Source: Nitrospira_D sp019636945
GTDB lineage: Bacteria; Nitrospirota; Nitrospiria; Nitrospirales; Nitrospiraceae
NCBI RefSeq assembly: GCF_047338595.1
Contig: NZ_JBLFBO010000001.1
Span: forward strand, 186,001 to 250,000
DNA length: 64,000 nucleotides
Direction: 5' to 3'
Part shown: in pieces, positions 1 to 8,679 of the stretch
Numbering within the stretch: position 1 is the stretch's first letter
Layout of the letters: each line of letters opens with the position of its first letter
Notes under the pieces: model-generated
What the model saw: only the letters and a program-made list of their open reading frames with translations
Told to the model about the DNA's origin: nothing
The model's database searches: none
Made by a program: the position numbers and the translations under genes

Positions 1-200
1 TTCAATAGCGGCATGGAAATATCCAAAAGAATGAGCTCCGGCCTGAGCCTCCCCGCTGCTTCGAGCAAGGCGCGGCCATCCTCCACGGACCCCACGACCT
101 CACACTGATCTTCAATCAGTTTTCGCACGCCGGCCAGCATGATGGAATGATCGTCGGCCATCAACACGCGCGGCTTCTTTGTCGAGATCATCTCAGACAT
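1..200 (-). CDS. Response regulator, receiver domain (3' end beyond window)
   Basis: The minus strand from the ATG at 198-200 reads MSEMISTKKPRVLMADDHS and continues open to the window edge, about 66 residues. The acidic pair in MADDHS (residues 16-17) and the phospho-acceptor Asp of ILLDISMP (residue 60) are those of a CheY-like receiver. It lies 92 bases downstream of, and on the same strand as, a NarL-type histidine kinase, so the two probably form a two-component pair. A LuxR/NarL-type DNA-binding domain is expected beyond the edge but cannot be seen. The receiver call is firm; the output domain is inferred from the kinase type. Confidence 0.85.
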   Translation of the reverse strand, partial: MSEMISTKKPRVLMADDHSIMLAGVRKLIEDQCEVVGSVEDGRALLEAAGRLRPELILLDISMPLL

Positions 201-292
201 GGCGCTACCGTATGTCCCTGGTTGTACAGAACGTACGTCGCCTCTCTACCGATTGTCGTCGCTCTTCATGACGCAGACGCACGCCCCACGAT

Positions 293-2881
293 TCACGTCT
301 CACGCATCACGCCTCCCAATGGCACCCATGCATGAATCTCCGTCCCATCACCAGGGTTGGTCCTAATGCGGAACGTGCCCCGCAGCGCCGCCACCCGTTC
401 TTCCATACTAATGAGACCGAGGCCCATACGTCCGTTGGACATCTGCTGCCGGTAGTCAAACCCTCGTCCGTCATCATGGACACAGAGACCGACGCCCCAC
501 TTCGAGCCAAAGAGCCGGACCACGACATAGGTTGCGTTGGCATGTTTCCGCACGTTTTGGAGACTTTCCTGTAAGACTCGATAGAGGCACGTGGCTTGGT
601 CGAGGGACAGTAAGGCCGACAGGTTGCGCACCTGGACTCTCGTCATCAACCCCGTCCTCGTCTCAAACTCCTCCACATGCTCGTGGACTGCCGCTTCCAG
701 ACCAACGTGCTCAAGCAGTGATGGGTGCAGCTGATGCGCCAGCTTTTGGAGATCCGCAGTAATCTGCTCCGCCAGCTTGCCCAGCTGGCACACACGCGTG
801 AGTACCGACTCTTCGGAGTCTCGCTTCCCTGAGTGGATGCTTTGCAGATCGATCGCCAACGTGGCAATACGTTGCGTCAGATCGTCGTGCAGTTCACGAG
901 CGAGTCGCCGCCGTTCGGTCTCTTGAGCAATGAGCAACTTCCCGGTCAGCTCTTCCAATTTCGCTTGAGACTTCTGCAACTCCCGCTGCTTCACGAGTAG
1001 AGCTTCCTCCACATGTTTGCGGTCGGAGATATCCAGGTGGGAGAGCACCACACCCTGAGGTGCTACCAACGGCGACACGCGGAGGAGAAACCAGCGCGTT
1101 TCATCGGGAGAATCGCAAGAATACTCTGCGCTGAACAGCTCTGCTCTTCCGTCCAATACGGTCTCGATACCCGCGAGAATCGGGCCAGCTGTAGTATCCC
1201 CATTGGTAACGCTCCGGCGACATACCTCAAGATAATTATCCCCCACCGCTCCGATGTTGCTGGTCGCATACGAGTTCGCTCGAGCAAATTTTTTCCAGGG
1301 CTCATTCGTCCGAACAATCGTCCCAGATCGATCCAGCACACAAACATGGGCGGACAGTGAGTTCAACACGTCCTCGATAAAGGCTTCGTTCTTCTGGAGT
1401 AATACCTCAGCCTGTTTGGAGTCTGTAATATCGAGGGCGATGCCGGCCATGCGGACCGGTCGACCCTCTTCGAATGTGGCGCTCCCCTTGGCCTGAATCC
1501 AGCGTACCGTACCGTCCTGCCACTGGGTCCGATACTTGATGTCATAGCTTTGCAGACCGTTGCTCTCTAAACAGGCATGGACAGCTTGGTCTGTAGTAGC
1601 TCGATCGTCGGGATGCAACGCAGCCAGGAACCGTGCGTACGACATCGGTTCATCGACCGGGATTCCGAAGAGTTGTTTACACAGGGGAGACCACTCCAGT
1701 CGATCTCGTGGAATGTCCCAATACCAATAGCCGACGCCGGCACGTTCGGTGATGAACTTGTTCCGCGCTTCATACTCGCGCGACGCTGCCTCGGCCCGCT
1801 TGCGCTCGGTGATGTCTTCCACAAAAATGACGATGCCGCCTACCTTATCATCGTGCCCTCGCCAGGGTCGCACTTCCCAGTGAATCCACTGGACGGAGCC
1901 ATTGAGCAGCTCAAAGCAGACTTCCTTCTCAGTCACCACTTCCCCTGCCAGTGCTCGCCGATGCGCCGCTTTCCATCGCTCCGGGGTTTCTGGGAGAATC
2001 TCATAATGCGAACGTCCGATGATTTGTCGTCCTCCTAAACTGAAGTCCTCCTGCCAGCGGCGGCTCGCGGCGAGATACCGCATCTCGCGGTCGAACATCG
2101 CAATCGCTGCCGGCGCATGTTCGACAAAAATCCGCAACTGCTCCTCGCGCGTCCGTAAGGCCTCCTCCATCTGCCGCCGCTCGGTAATGTCGGAATTCAC
2201 GCCGACCATGCGGATTGGCCGACCAGCTGCGTCCCGAACCGTCGTCGCCTTCGCATGAACCCACCGGATCGTTCCATCAGTGCGAATAATGCGATGGTCG
2301 TAAGCGTAGGAGGTGTTGGGATTCTCCAACGAAAGACGGGCTATTCGCTCCGCCTCTGCCACGTCGTCCGGATGGACCATCCGTCGCCAGTGTTCATAGG
2401 TTCCTTCAAAACCGCCCACAGGAAGCCCCCAGATCCGTTCCGTCTCCGGTGACCACCTGACTTGTTGCCCAGGGATGTGCCAATCAAACGTGCCGAACCC
2501 CTCAGCCGACAGCGCCAACCGCAGTCGCTCCTCGCTCTCATTCCTGGCCTGTTGCGCTGTGGAGAGTTTCCGGACTGACTCCTTGTGAATGAGCAAGAGC
2601 CCGGCGACAACCAGTTGTAGGACCACGGCCATGGCTCGATCGACCGCGACTGCGGGGATGAACTCACCGGACGATACAACGATCCCCAGCACAGTCAGTG
2701 CGACCGAACAGCACGTGATCACTACGGTAATGCGCGAACCTGGCACCAGCCAGGTGAGGAGCACTGGAATCACATACAGCATCGGCACGGCGATGCCGAG
2801 CGGAATAAAGGCGTCGAGAATGAAGACTGCTGCTGCTGCTGCTGCTGCTGCAATGATCCAGCCGCTTGACGATGTGGTCAC
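293..2881 (-). CDS. PAS-domain sensor histidine kinase, NarL/HisKA_3 type
   Basis: An 862-residue membrane sensor kinase. Residues 1 to about 95 contain hydrophobic segments, the first with a run of eight alanines. Several PAS/PAC repeats follow, visible as recurring blocks such as DGTIRWVHAKA and DITERRQMEEAL. Near residue 660 is the dimerisation and phosphorylation motif RRRLARELHDDLTQRI, typical of HisKA_3. The ATPase domain shows LQESLQNVRKHANA (N box), HDDGRGFD (G1) and MGLGLISMEERV (G2). HisKA_3 kinases normally phosphorylate LuxR-type regulators, which fits the receiver gene just downstream. The signal sensed is unknown. Family confidence is high. Confidence 0.93.
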   Translation of the reverse strand: MTTSSSGWIIAAAAAAAAVFILDAFIPLGIAVPMLYVIPVLLTWLVPGSRITVVITCCSVALTVLGIVVSSGEFIPAVAVDRAMAVVLQLVVAGLLLIHKESVRKLSTAQQARNESEERLRLALSAEGFGTFDWHIPGQQVRWSPETERIWGLPVGGFEGTYEHWRRMVHPDDVAEAERIARLSLENPNTSYAYDHRIIRTDGTIRWVHAKATTVRDAAGRPIRMVGVNSDITERRQMEEALRTREEQLRIFVEHAPAAIAMFDREMRYLAASRRWQEDFSLGGRQIIGRSHYEILPETPERWKAAHRRALAGEVVTEKEVCFELLNGSVQWIHWEVRPWRGHDDKVGGIVIFVEDITERKRAEAASREYEARNKFITERAGVGYWYWDIPRDRLEWSPLCKQLFGIPVDEPMSYARFLAALHPDDRATTDQAVHACLESNGLQSYDIKYRTQWQDGTVRWIQAKGSATFEEGRPVRMAGIALDITDSKQAEVLLQKNEAFIEDVLNSLSAHVCVLDRSGTIVRTNEPWKKFARANSYATSNIGAVGDNYLEVCRRSVTNGDTTAGPILAGIETVLDGRAELFSAEYSCDSPDETRWFLLRVSPLVAPQGVVLSHLDISDRKHVEEALLVKQRELQKSQAKLEELTGKLLIAQETERRRLARELHDDLTQRIATLAIDLQSIHSGKRDSEESVLTRVCQLGKLAEQITADLQKLAHQLHPSLLEHVGLEAAVHEHVEEFETRTGLMTRVQVRNLSALLSLDQATCLYRVLQESLQNVRKHANATYVVVRLFGSKWGVGLCVHDDGRGFDYRQQMSNGRMGLGLISMEERVAALRGTFRIRTNPGDGTEIHAWVPLGGVMRET
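2828..2851. repeat. Trinucleotide microsatellite, eight TGC units
   Basis: Eight perfect tandem TGC units (GCA on the coding strand) encode eight consecutive alanines in the first membrane segment of the adjacent kinase. Such runs can change length by slippage in whole-codon steps, leaving the frame intact. Confidence 0.95.
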
Positions 2882-3381
2882 AACCTTAGCCCCTCATGGG
2901 AAGGATGATCCAATTTCTAAGACCATAGTGAACGCTTGGTTGCCTTTGTTATGGCCATAGAGCCAGCCTTCTCTCGTGGATATGCCCCAAATTCCCTGGC
3001 CAGCAGTATAGAGTCCTGATTCTAGGCTTGGACCTCCAGGCCCAGCAAGTACACAGGAAGAGCCAAATCCAAGAAGTAGTCCAACCTAGCTCATTCACTG
3101 ACCAAACCTAGTCAAATGCCTAGGTGCTCAAGCCGACCTCATCTTGAAATACTCTTACCCTCTTAGGTGACTGCTGGCCTTTTGAGTGAGATGGTATCTC
3201 TGTCCCAGCATCGCCTACTGCGGCCAGTCGTCATCCAGCTGCAGTCTGAGTCCGACCGCCATTCTGAACGTGTTGGAGGCGTAGACAGGAGAGCAAGAAA
3301 GGACAATTGTTTGAGATACCACCCTGTCATTCACCAGAGGGTATGGCGAAGCCTAAACGACCACTCACTCTTTATCCATGA
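2882..3381. other. Intergenic region, about 500 bases, no gene recognised
   Basis: Lies between the divergent kinase and the plus-strand 150-residue gene, so it should hold both promoters. Only short ORFs without ribosome sites occur. I saw no convincing sigma-54 pattern, RNA gene or long repeat. Confidence 0.6.
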
Positions 3382-3834
3382 TTGAGAGAGCTTGTGGCGA
3401 TTTCCTATGACGTGATCCAGAAAGGCAGTATTGTGCTTCAATACTGGACTGGGAGTGTGACCCGTGACGACATCATTGTACAGCAGCACGACTGTCTCTC
3501 AGATCCTCGCATTAAACCAAATACCTCGGTCCTTATCGACGCAACAGAGACACTGTTTGGGCTCACTCCGGAAAAGATGCGAGACATCGTGAATGTCCTC
3601 TTCAGCACTGCTTTGCATTCTCAAACCATCAAGAACTTTGTTCTGCTCGTCAATCCTCTGACCTACCGATTAGCTCACGTTCAGGAGGCAACCGCACACT
3701 TGTACGGCACTCCTGTCCGCGCGTTTACTAGCTTACATGAAGCCTGCGCATCCCTAGAGCTCGATGCCAAGATGGTCACATCCCAGCTGGAACGGATCAG
3801 ACATGCCGGACCCGCTCCCACCCCAGACACCTAG
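3382..3834 (+). CDS. Hypothetical protein, possibly STAS/SpoIIAA-like
   Basis: A soluble protein of 150 residues from the TTG at 3382, or 146 from the in-frame GTG at 3394, which has a purine-rich GAGAGAG just before it. No signal peptide or membrane segment is visible. An alternation of predicted strands and helices, with the block TSVLIDATE followed by a helix and NFVLLVN, resembles STAS/SpoIIAA-like folds. This is a weak resemblance with no catalytic motif. It is isolated between divergent and convergent neighbours, so context adds little. Confidence 0.55.
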   Translation: MRELVAISYDVIQKGSIVLQYWTGSVTRDDIIVQQHDCLSDPRIKPNTSVLIDATETLFGLTPEKMRDIVNVLFSTALHSQTIKNFVLLVNPLTYRLAHVQEATAHLYGTPVRAFTSLHEACASLELDAKMVTSQLERIRHAGPAPTPDT

Positions 3835-3887
3835 CCCATTCCATATAGCTAAGGATACACCGGCTACCTGTAGAACATCACCGGGGT

Positions 3888-4118
3888 TTAGGACACTGGT
3901 ATACCCAACGACGCCTCATCCGACACCTGCACCGCATACAGGCCACCTCCTTTGGGTGTCAAGGTAAGGGCTCCCTCTCGGCTGAGACGATCGATAGCGA
4001 GAAAGATCTGATTCCAGGTGAGGTCGGGGCACTGAAACACAACATCATCGACCATCGCCCCCGGTGAACGGATGATAAGCTCGAGTGCTTGCTGACTGCT
4101 TGTGCATGGTGGTGGCAT
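3888..4118 (-). CDS. Small winged-helix-like protein
   Basis: A 76-residue protein starting MPPPCTSSQQALEL. This start is preferred over a longer in-frame ORF because GGAGGA lies four bases before the ATG and because a sigma-54 promoter sits about 50 bases upstream. The chain is two or three helices (ALELIIRSPG, LTWNQIFLAIDRLSREG) followed by a short hairpin (ALTLTPKGGGLYAVQ), the layout of a winged helix-turn-helix. It is likely a small DNA-binding regulator, but no family motif identifies its target. Cys5 is the only cysteine. Confidence 0.7.
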   Translation of the reverse strand: MPPPCTSSQQALELIIRSPGAMVDDVVFQCPDLTWNQIFLAIDRLSREGALTLTPKGGGLYAVQVSDEASLGIPVS

Positions 4119-4165
4119 AATTCCTCCTTCCAAATAAAGAGAGCCCCTTACACGAATCGGAATTG

Positions 4166-4181
4166 TGCAGGTTATGTGCCA
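4166..4181 (-). promoter_or_regulatory. Candidate sigma-54 promoter of the winged-helix gene
   Basis: On the minus strand the sequence reads TGGCACATAACCTGCA. It has a perfect -24 element, the exact GG-N10-GC spacing and one mismatch in the -12 element (CTGC for TTGC). Transcription would start about 35 bases before the ATG at 4118. Confidence 0.65.
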
Positions 4182-4482
4182 TGCCGCCATACTGAGAAGT
4201 TTCAGTGCGATAGAGTCATAAGTTGGTCGTGTATGCGGTGAGGAGCGTATGGTTCCGCCTCTCTCTATCTGTGTAAATGTTGAAGTCAGGATACTACCGA
4301 TGGCGCATACCGAGACTCCACGATACTCGGGCGGTGGAAAATCGCTCATGCTTTCCGGAAACAGCCTTTAGCCAGCGAGCGGTTTTGAAGCAATGTGGGT
4401 AAGCCAACCAATACTGTGAACGGGCGATACTGCACCAGTGGCACGTGCGAAATCTCGGCTTCTAAGGAGCGGGTCCAGCTGC
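4182..4482. other. Intergenic region, no gene recognised
   Basis: About 300 bases upstream of the candidate sigma-54 promoter and downstream of the alpha/beta hydrolase. A longer in-frame extension of the winged-helix ORF reaches into it (to 4349) but lacks a ribosome site and protein-like composition. It could hold an activator-binding site, but no clear palindrome was found. Confidence 0.5.
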
Positions 4483-5487
4483 TTACGAGGACGAAGCCAC
4501 CACCACGGGCCGGACAAGTTCCACCATCAATGCGTTGAACTTGGCCGGTTCCTCAGCCGGCGGCTCGTGGCCTGATTCTTCGAACCAGATGAGCGTTTTT
4601 GACGGGGCCTGCAAGACGTCGAAATACGCCACGCTGGTTTCCGCAGTCACGACACGATCATGACGCCCGATAAAGAAGAACACCGGCACCTGCAAGACAG
4701 GTGCGGCCTCGATAAGATTCACCCCCATGAGCTCCTGCCACATGACCTTCGGCGTCACGAATTGGCTTCGCAGAATATTAGGTAAATCGAAAAGCGAGGC
4801 TTCAGGCCCGCCCAGCGTGATACGGGCGAATCTCCACAAAGACATGCCACGCACGACGCCAAAAAAGTTCGTGATCCATTTTCGTTCCACCACCATATCC
4901 CAAAAGGCATGGGGCGGTGGACCGATGGCGCGCAATTCACGGATGGCCTTACGGTGCTGACGGCGCTCCGCTTCAGCAAGCACGAATCGATAAGAGGTTG
5001 TTTCGAATGCGGCCCATTCGCCGATCTGCCCGGTGCCGACATAGGCGGCTACTTTTTCCGGGAATCGTGACGCATAGAGGACGCCCAACACCGAGCCCCA
5101 GGAGTGGCCGTACAGCGCGACGTTGTCCTTCCCAAAGCGCTTGCGTACCAAGTCCACAAGTTCATTGAGGTCGGTAATGAATTGCTCGATCGTGAGGGAA
5201 GAGGAAGGCATGCGGCGGTCGAATGACTTACTCGTGCCGCGCTGCATCCAATAGACAACGGTGTAGTGCAGTTCGAGCGCAGCATTGAAGGTACGGAATA
5301 GCCGCATCTCCGGAAATCCCGGCCCCCCATGCAATAAGATTAAGATCGGATTGGCAATGTTCTCCCCGCGGATCATCACCCACTGATCGAACCCACCAAG
5401 TCGAACGTAGCTAATTTCTGCGATGCTGGTCGGCAGGATTTCACCATCCTGGTTGCGAAACGGCGGTGTTGTACCCAGACACTTCAC
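4483..5487 (-). CDS. Alpha/beta hydrolase, proline-iminopeptidase-like
   Basis: A 334-residue cytosolic hydrolase. It shows the oxyanion motif HGGPG (about residues 54-58), the nucleophile elbow GHSWGS with the catalytic Ser near 130, an acid in GRHDRV near 273 and a histidine in ESGHEPP near 307, the order of the peptidase S33 / proline iminopeptidase group. The usual YWDQRG motif here reads YWMQRGTSKS, so the conserved Asp is replaced by Met. The first start codon after an upstream stop is GTG at 5487, yet about 19 in-frame codons before it (DGTVLNGTERIV region) look like family N-terminus. The true start may be non-canonical or the 5' end may be frameshifted. The substrate is unknown. Confidence 0.82.
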   Translation of the reverse strand: MKCLGTTPPFRNQDGEILPTSIAEISYVRLGGFDQWVMIRGENIANPILILLHGGPGFPEMRLFRTFNAALELHYTVVYWMQRGTSKSFDRRMPSSSLTIEQFITDLNELVDLVRKRFGKDNVALYGHSWGSVLGVLYASRFPEKVAAYVGTGQIGEWAAFETTSYRFVLAEAERRQHRKAIRELRAIGPPPHAFWDMVVERKWITNFFGVVRGMSLWRFARITLGGPEASLFDLPNILRSQFVTPKVMWQELMGVNLIEAAPVLQVPVFFFIGRHDRVVTAETSVAYFDVLQAPSKTLIWFEESGHEPPAEEPAKFNALMVELVRPVVVASSS

Positions 5488-5823
5488 GATACGTTCCGTC
5501 CCATTAAGGACCGTCCCATCCGTCGCTTGAACACAACCTCAACTCCACCATGAGAACTGTCTCCAAGCTTGTCGCATGCCAAAATCGCACCCTCGACCAT
5601 TCCTCCATACTGCAAGCAGAGAGCCTCGCGCGCTATGAAGCAATACAGGAATCAGTCTAAGCGTTATTCAGCAGTTAGAGCTGATGAGGCCGGTCAATGT
5701 AAGGATCATGGGGGAGTCTTGCTACAAGCAAGACCCCCCCACTGTGGCGGAAAACGACAAGAAACGCGCTGTGGTTATGCTCAATTCATGGGGGTACAGT
5801 TCTACAGAACAACCTGACTGGTT
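5488..5823. other. Intergenic region with one strong hairpin
   Basis: About 336 bases between two minus-strand genes. ORFs here are short and unsupported. It carries the hairpin at 5710-5740 and the apparent lost N-terminal codons of the hydrolase near 5488-5540. Confidence 0.5.
5710..5740. terminator. Terminator-like hairpin without a clear T run
   Basis: GTCTTGC pairs with GCAAGAC around a TACAA loop, extended by G-rich and C-rich arms with one bulged base. It lies downstream of the minus-strand gene ending at 5824. No T tract follows on either strand, so intrinsic termination would be weak. Confidence 0.45.
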
Positions 5824-6990
5824 TTATACGGGCACGTGTTCATTGACAAGCTTGACATACTTGACCCTTCTCGTGAGTCGGATCCCGCTCCTCCGAACGG
5901 CTTGCACAATATCTCTGCGAGCCGAATCCGGCAACATCTCGGGAACATACACGCCAGAACCTTCATGCGGCATGTACTTCACGAATAGAGCCGTCAGATG
6001 GGCGGTACCCCAGGCGATCGGGGACGACGGAATACGTCGTCGACGCAACTCGAACATCGATGGGAACAGGGCGTCCCAGCGGATGAGGCACGACCGGCCC
6101 TGCTTGTCCCCGTACACCAAGACCGCCAGGGCAAACCGCTCATTGTGCAGAATTCCTTGCTGCACCAAAGTGGTCATCGCGACTGGGGTCGGAGTCGGAG
6201 GAAATCGTACCGGGCTGAGCCCTCGAGACTGACGCAATTTCCCCTGGCGATACCACCGTCGGAGACGGTCGATGTCCATCCCTCCGATTTTCGCATCCAT
6301 CCGGTTCATGCTGATGGTTCGAGGAATCGTCACGACCTCATCTTGTGCCGCCAGCACGACCCCGACTCCTCCTATCGGCGCGGGAAAGCGAAAGAGTTCA
6401 CGTTCTCCGAATCGAGAGCCAAAACGGAATCGACCGTCACGATAGATACGGGGACGTGATACCGCTTCGTCAAATGAGGACTCCGCCGACCACTGTGATA
6501 CCGGCGCGTCGCTCGCCGTTTCCTCATAGATCCGCACCTCCGCCTTGTCCACTCCATCAAGCTGAGCAGCGGCCTGCGCAGTCAAGAGATTCGTCAGGCC
6601 AGGCGCAGCACCCGCGTGAATGAGCGCCCATCGATTATTCTCTCGAAACTGTTGATCGAAGCGGAACTGCTCCGGTCGAAACGGGTTGGCTCGCAAGTGT
6701 GAGGCCGTGTCGAGGTAATGCGCCCGCAACTTCAGGGCTGCGCGCATCACGATGTTATTGAAGACGGCAGGACAGGCATTGATGAGCAGCTGACAACCTG
6801 TGGCTGCCTTGACGATACCGTGGAGATTTCTGGCATTGACCTGCTGAACGATGATGGCGGATTTTGCGCCGAGAAAGTCTCGCGCACGGGCCGGATCACG
6901 GTCGCCACACCAGACGTGGTGCCCCTGACGAACAAGCGACTTCACCAGGAGCGAGCCGGTCGCTCCGACGCCGAGCACAAAGACCTTCAT
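5824..6990 (-). CDS. Saccharopine dehydrogenase-like NAD(P)-binding oxidoreductase
   Basis: A 388-residue protein from the ATG at 6990 (MKVFVLGVGATGSLL). A longer ORF begins at 7068, but the Rossmann fold starts exactly at this Met. The dinucleotide motif GVGATGS (residues 7-13) and an acidic residue at the end of strand 2 (CGDRDPA) fit the saccharopine dehydrogenase / trans-acting enoyl reductase superfamily. Further family-like blocks are INACPAVFN, YLDTASH and HAGAAPGLTNLL. The last is typical of homospermidine or saccharopine reductases that act on amino-acid conjugates. The substrate is unknown. No operon partner is evident. Confidence 0.75.
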   Translation of the reverse strand: MKVFVLGVGATGSLLVKSLVRQGHHVWCGDRDPARARDFLGAKSAIIVQQVNARNLHGIVKAATGCQLLINACPAVFNNIVMRAALKLRAHYLDTASHLRANPFRPEQFRFDQQFRENNRWALIHAGAAPGLTNLLTAQAAAQLDGVDKAEVRIYEETASDAPVSQWSAESSFDEAVSRPRIYRDGRFRFGSRFGERELFRFPAPIGGVGVVLAAQDEVVTIPRTISMNRMDAKIGGMDIDRLRRWYRQGKLRQSRGLSPVRFPPTPTPVAMTTLVQQGILHNERFALAVLVYGDKQGRSCLIRWDALFPSMFELRRRRIPSSPIAWGTAHLTALFVKYMPHEGSGVYVPEMLPDSARRDIVQAVRRSGIRLTRRVKYVKLVNEHVPV

Positions 6991-7108
6991 GGGGTCGCCA
7001 CTGTACCATAACTTCCCTTCCGCATCGTGAACGCGGTTCCTATAACCAATACCAATGTTGCGGACCAAGCCGCCTCTTGCATACCAGGGACTACCGTCGT
7101 CTTCTCAT

Positions 7109-7765
7109 TTATGGAGTGGAGGGAATGGCCGACTTCCCACTACCCTTCGATAGTACGAAGGTAAAGACCATGGCCAGTACGGCTCCGCCCAAGGCTGCCG
7201 CCATGTCCTTCTGCGCATCCCACTCATCTCCTTGAGTACCGAGATAGGCGTTACCGAGTTCGGGACTCACGAGAGCCGCCACAATGGACTCAACGATTTC
7301 GAACAGGCCGCTTTGAGCGAGAATCATACTGACCGCTAGAGAGTAAGACCAGAGGCCTCGCACACCGGCCAGACGCATGAGGATCTCTCGCACCGGATAG
7401 GCCAAGAGCGCCCCATAGGCGAAGTGGACGATACGATCGAAGGGATTTCGGCTCAAGGACCACAGGTCTTGGAGCCAAAACCCCAACGGCACCTCGGCAT
7501 ACGTGTAGTGTGCACCCACTGCATGAAGCGTCATAAAGAAGGTCATCAGGCAATAGGACAAGGTTGAAAGCTGAAATCGCCGGTAGGTCAGGGTCAACAG
7601 CACCACCAGGGCGAACGCCAGCAGATTCTCAAGGAGCCAATCTCTTCGATTGACGGGGGCGATAGCCAACCAGGTCCAGAGCAGTCCGTAACAGAGAAGC
7701 AGTCCGGCGGGCAGGTGAGTGCTGCTCGACTCCGCCCGTCCGAGAGTTGGGAGTCCGACCTTCAT
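7109..7765 (-). CDS. DUF2238 (YjdF-like) membrane protein, copy 2
   Basis: A 218-residue integral membrane protein with about six hydrophobic helices. The shared block LHAVGAHYTYAEVPLGFWLQ followed by NPFDRIVHFAYG and LGTQGDEWDAQKDM matches the DUF2238/YjdF family. The start codon abuts the stop of the upstream paralogue (TAAATG), so the pair is translationally coupled. The conserved His and acidic residues inside or next to helices suggest a metal or proton role, but no function is established. The C-terminus is short and basic. Confidence 0.85.
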   Translation of the reverse strand: MKVGLPTLGRAESSSTHLPAGLLLCYGLLWTWLAIAPVNRRDWLLENLLAFALVVLLTLTYRRFQLSTLSYCLMTFFMTLHAVGAHYTYAEVPLGFWLQDLWSLSRNPFDRIVHFAYGALLAYPVREILMRLAGVRGLWSYSLAVSMILAQSGLFEIVESIVAALVSPELGNAYLGTQGDEWDAQKDMAAALGGAVLAMVFTFVLSKGSGKSAIPSTP

Positions 7766-8416
7766 TTACGTGGATGAGTCGACGATAGCCGGCGGAGCCT
7801 GGGAGGGCAGAAGTGTTCCGCGAACCCCACGGATCACGGCAAGGATTGTCACGCAAATCAAGGCTCCGTAGAGCGCGGCGGCAATATCCTTCTGGGCATC
7901 CCAGACATCACCTTGAGACCCCAAGTACGTAACACCCAATTCCGGATGGAGAGTACTCGCCACCCATGATTCGATGATTTCCCAGAGCCCGCTCAGCCCC
8001 AGCACCGTCATGACCGGCAGATAATACAAGAGCCAGCCTTGCACCCCTGCACCGAGGCGGAACAGTTCTTCCATAGGGTAGGCGAGTAAAAAGCCGAAGC
8101 TGAAGTGGACGATCCGGTCGAAATGATTCCGACCGAGATGGAAGACCTGATCCATCCACTGACCGACCGGCACTTGGGCATACGTGTAATGGGCCCCAAT
8201 CGCATGGAGGGTCAGAAAGAGAGTAATGAGCGTGTAAGAAGTATGAGACAGCGGAAACCGGCGATGCGTCACGATCAATCCCACCACGAACGCCGCCGGC
8301 AACAGACTCGAGATCAGCCAAAACTGGGGATCGGTCGGCGACTGAGCCGTCCAGACTGAGAGGGCCAGGTACCAGAGCAGCAAGCCGATCAGCAGAAACT
8401 TGTCACGAACCCACAT
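7766..8416 (-). CDS. DUF2238 (YjdF-like) membrane protein, copy 1
   Basis: A 216-residue membrane protein with the same signature blocks as its downstream neighbour: LHAIGAHYTYAQVPVG, NHFDRIVHFSFG, GLWEIIESW and LGSQGDVWDAQKDIAAALYG. The two are clearly paralogues from a tandem duplication, diverged over most of their length but with signature motifs retained. It is the first gene of the two-gene unit. The function of DUF2238 is not known; a heteromeric membrane complex is one possibility suggested by the coupling. Confidence 0.85.
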   Translation of the reverse strand: MWVRDKFLLIGLLLWYLALSVWTAQSPTDPQFWLISSLLPAAFVVGLIVTHRRFPLSHTSYTLITLFLTLHAIGAHYTYAQVPVGQWMDQVFHLGRNHFDRIVHFSFGFLLAYPMEELFRLGAGVQGWLLYYLPVMTVLGLSGLWEIIESWVASTLHPELGVTYLGSQGDVWDAQKDIAAALYGALICVTILAVIRGVRGTLLPSQAPPAIVDSST

Positions 8417-8679
8417 CGCGTTTCCTTCTGAAGTAGATCAACGGAGAGTCAAGCCAGAAGCGTACGCTCATATGACTCTAACGAACGAATGGTGACCTTG
8501 CAAGCTGGTCGCTGAGGTCCACCTCAGGCCCATAGGTTCGTGTGTGTGAGTGCATGCCGTCCCCGGAGTCACGTTGGAACAACCGGTGGAGTTGATCTCG
8601 GACAGCACAACATCCTGCCCAACCCTTCATCTCAACTGCCATGAGGTCAAGCCTAACCAGGCGCATTGGTCATATCCGA

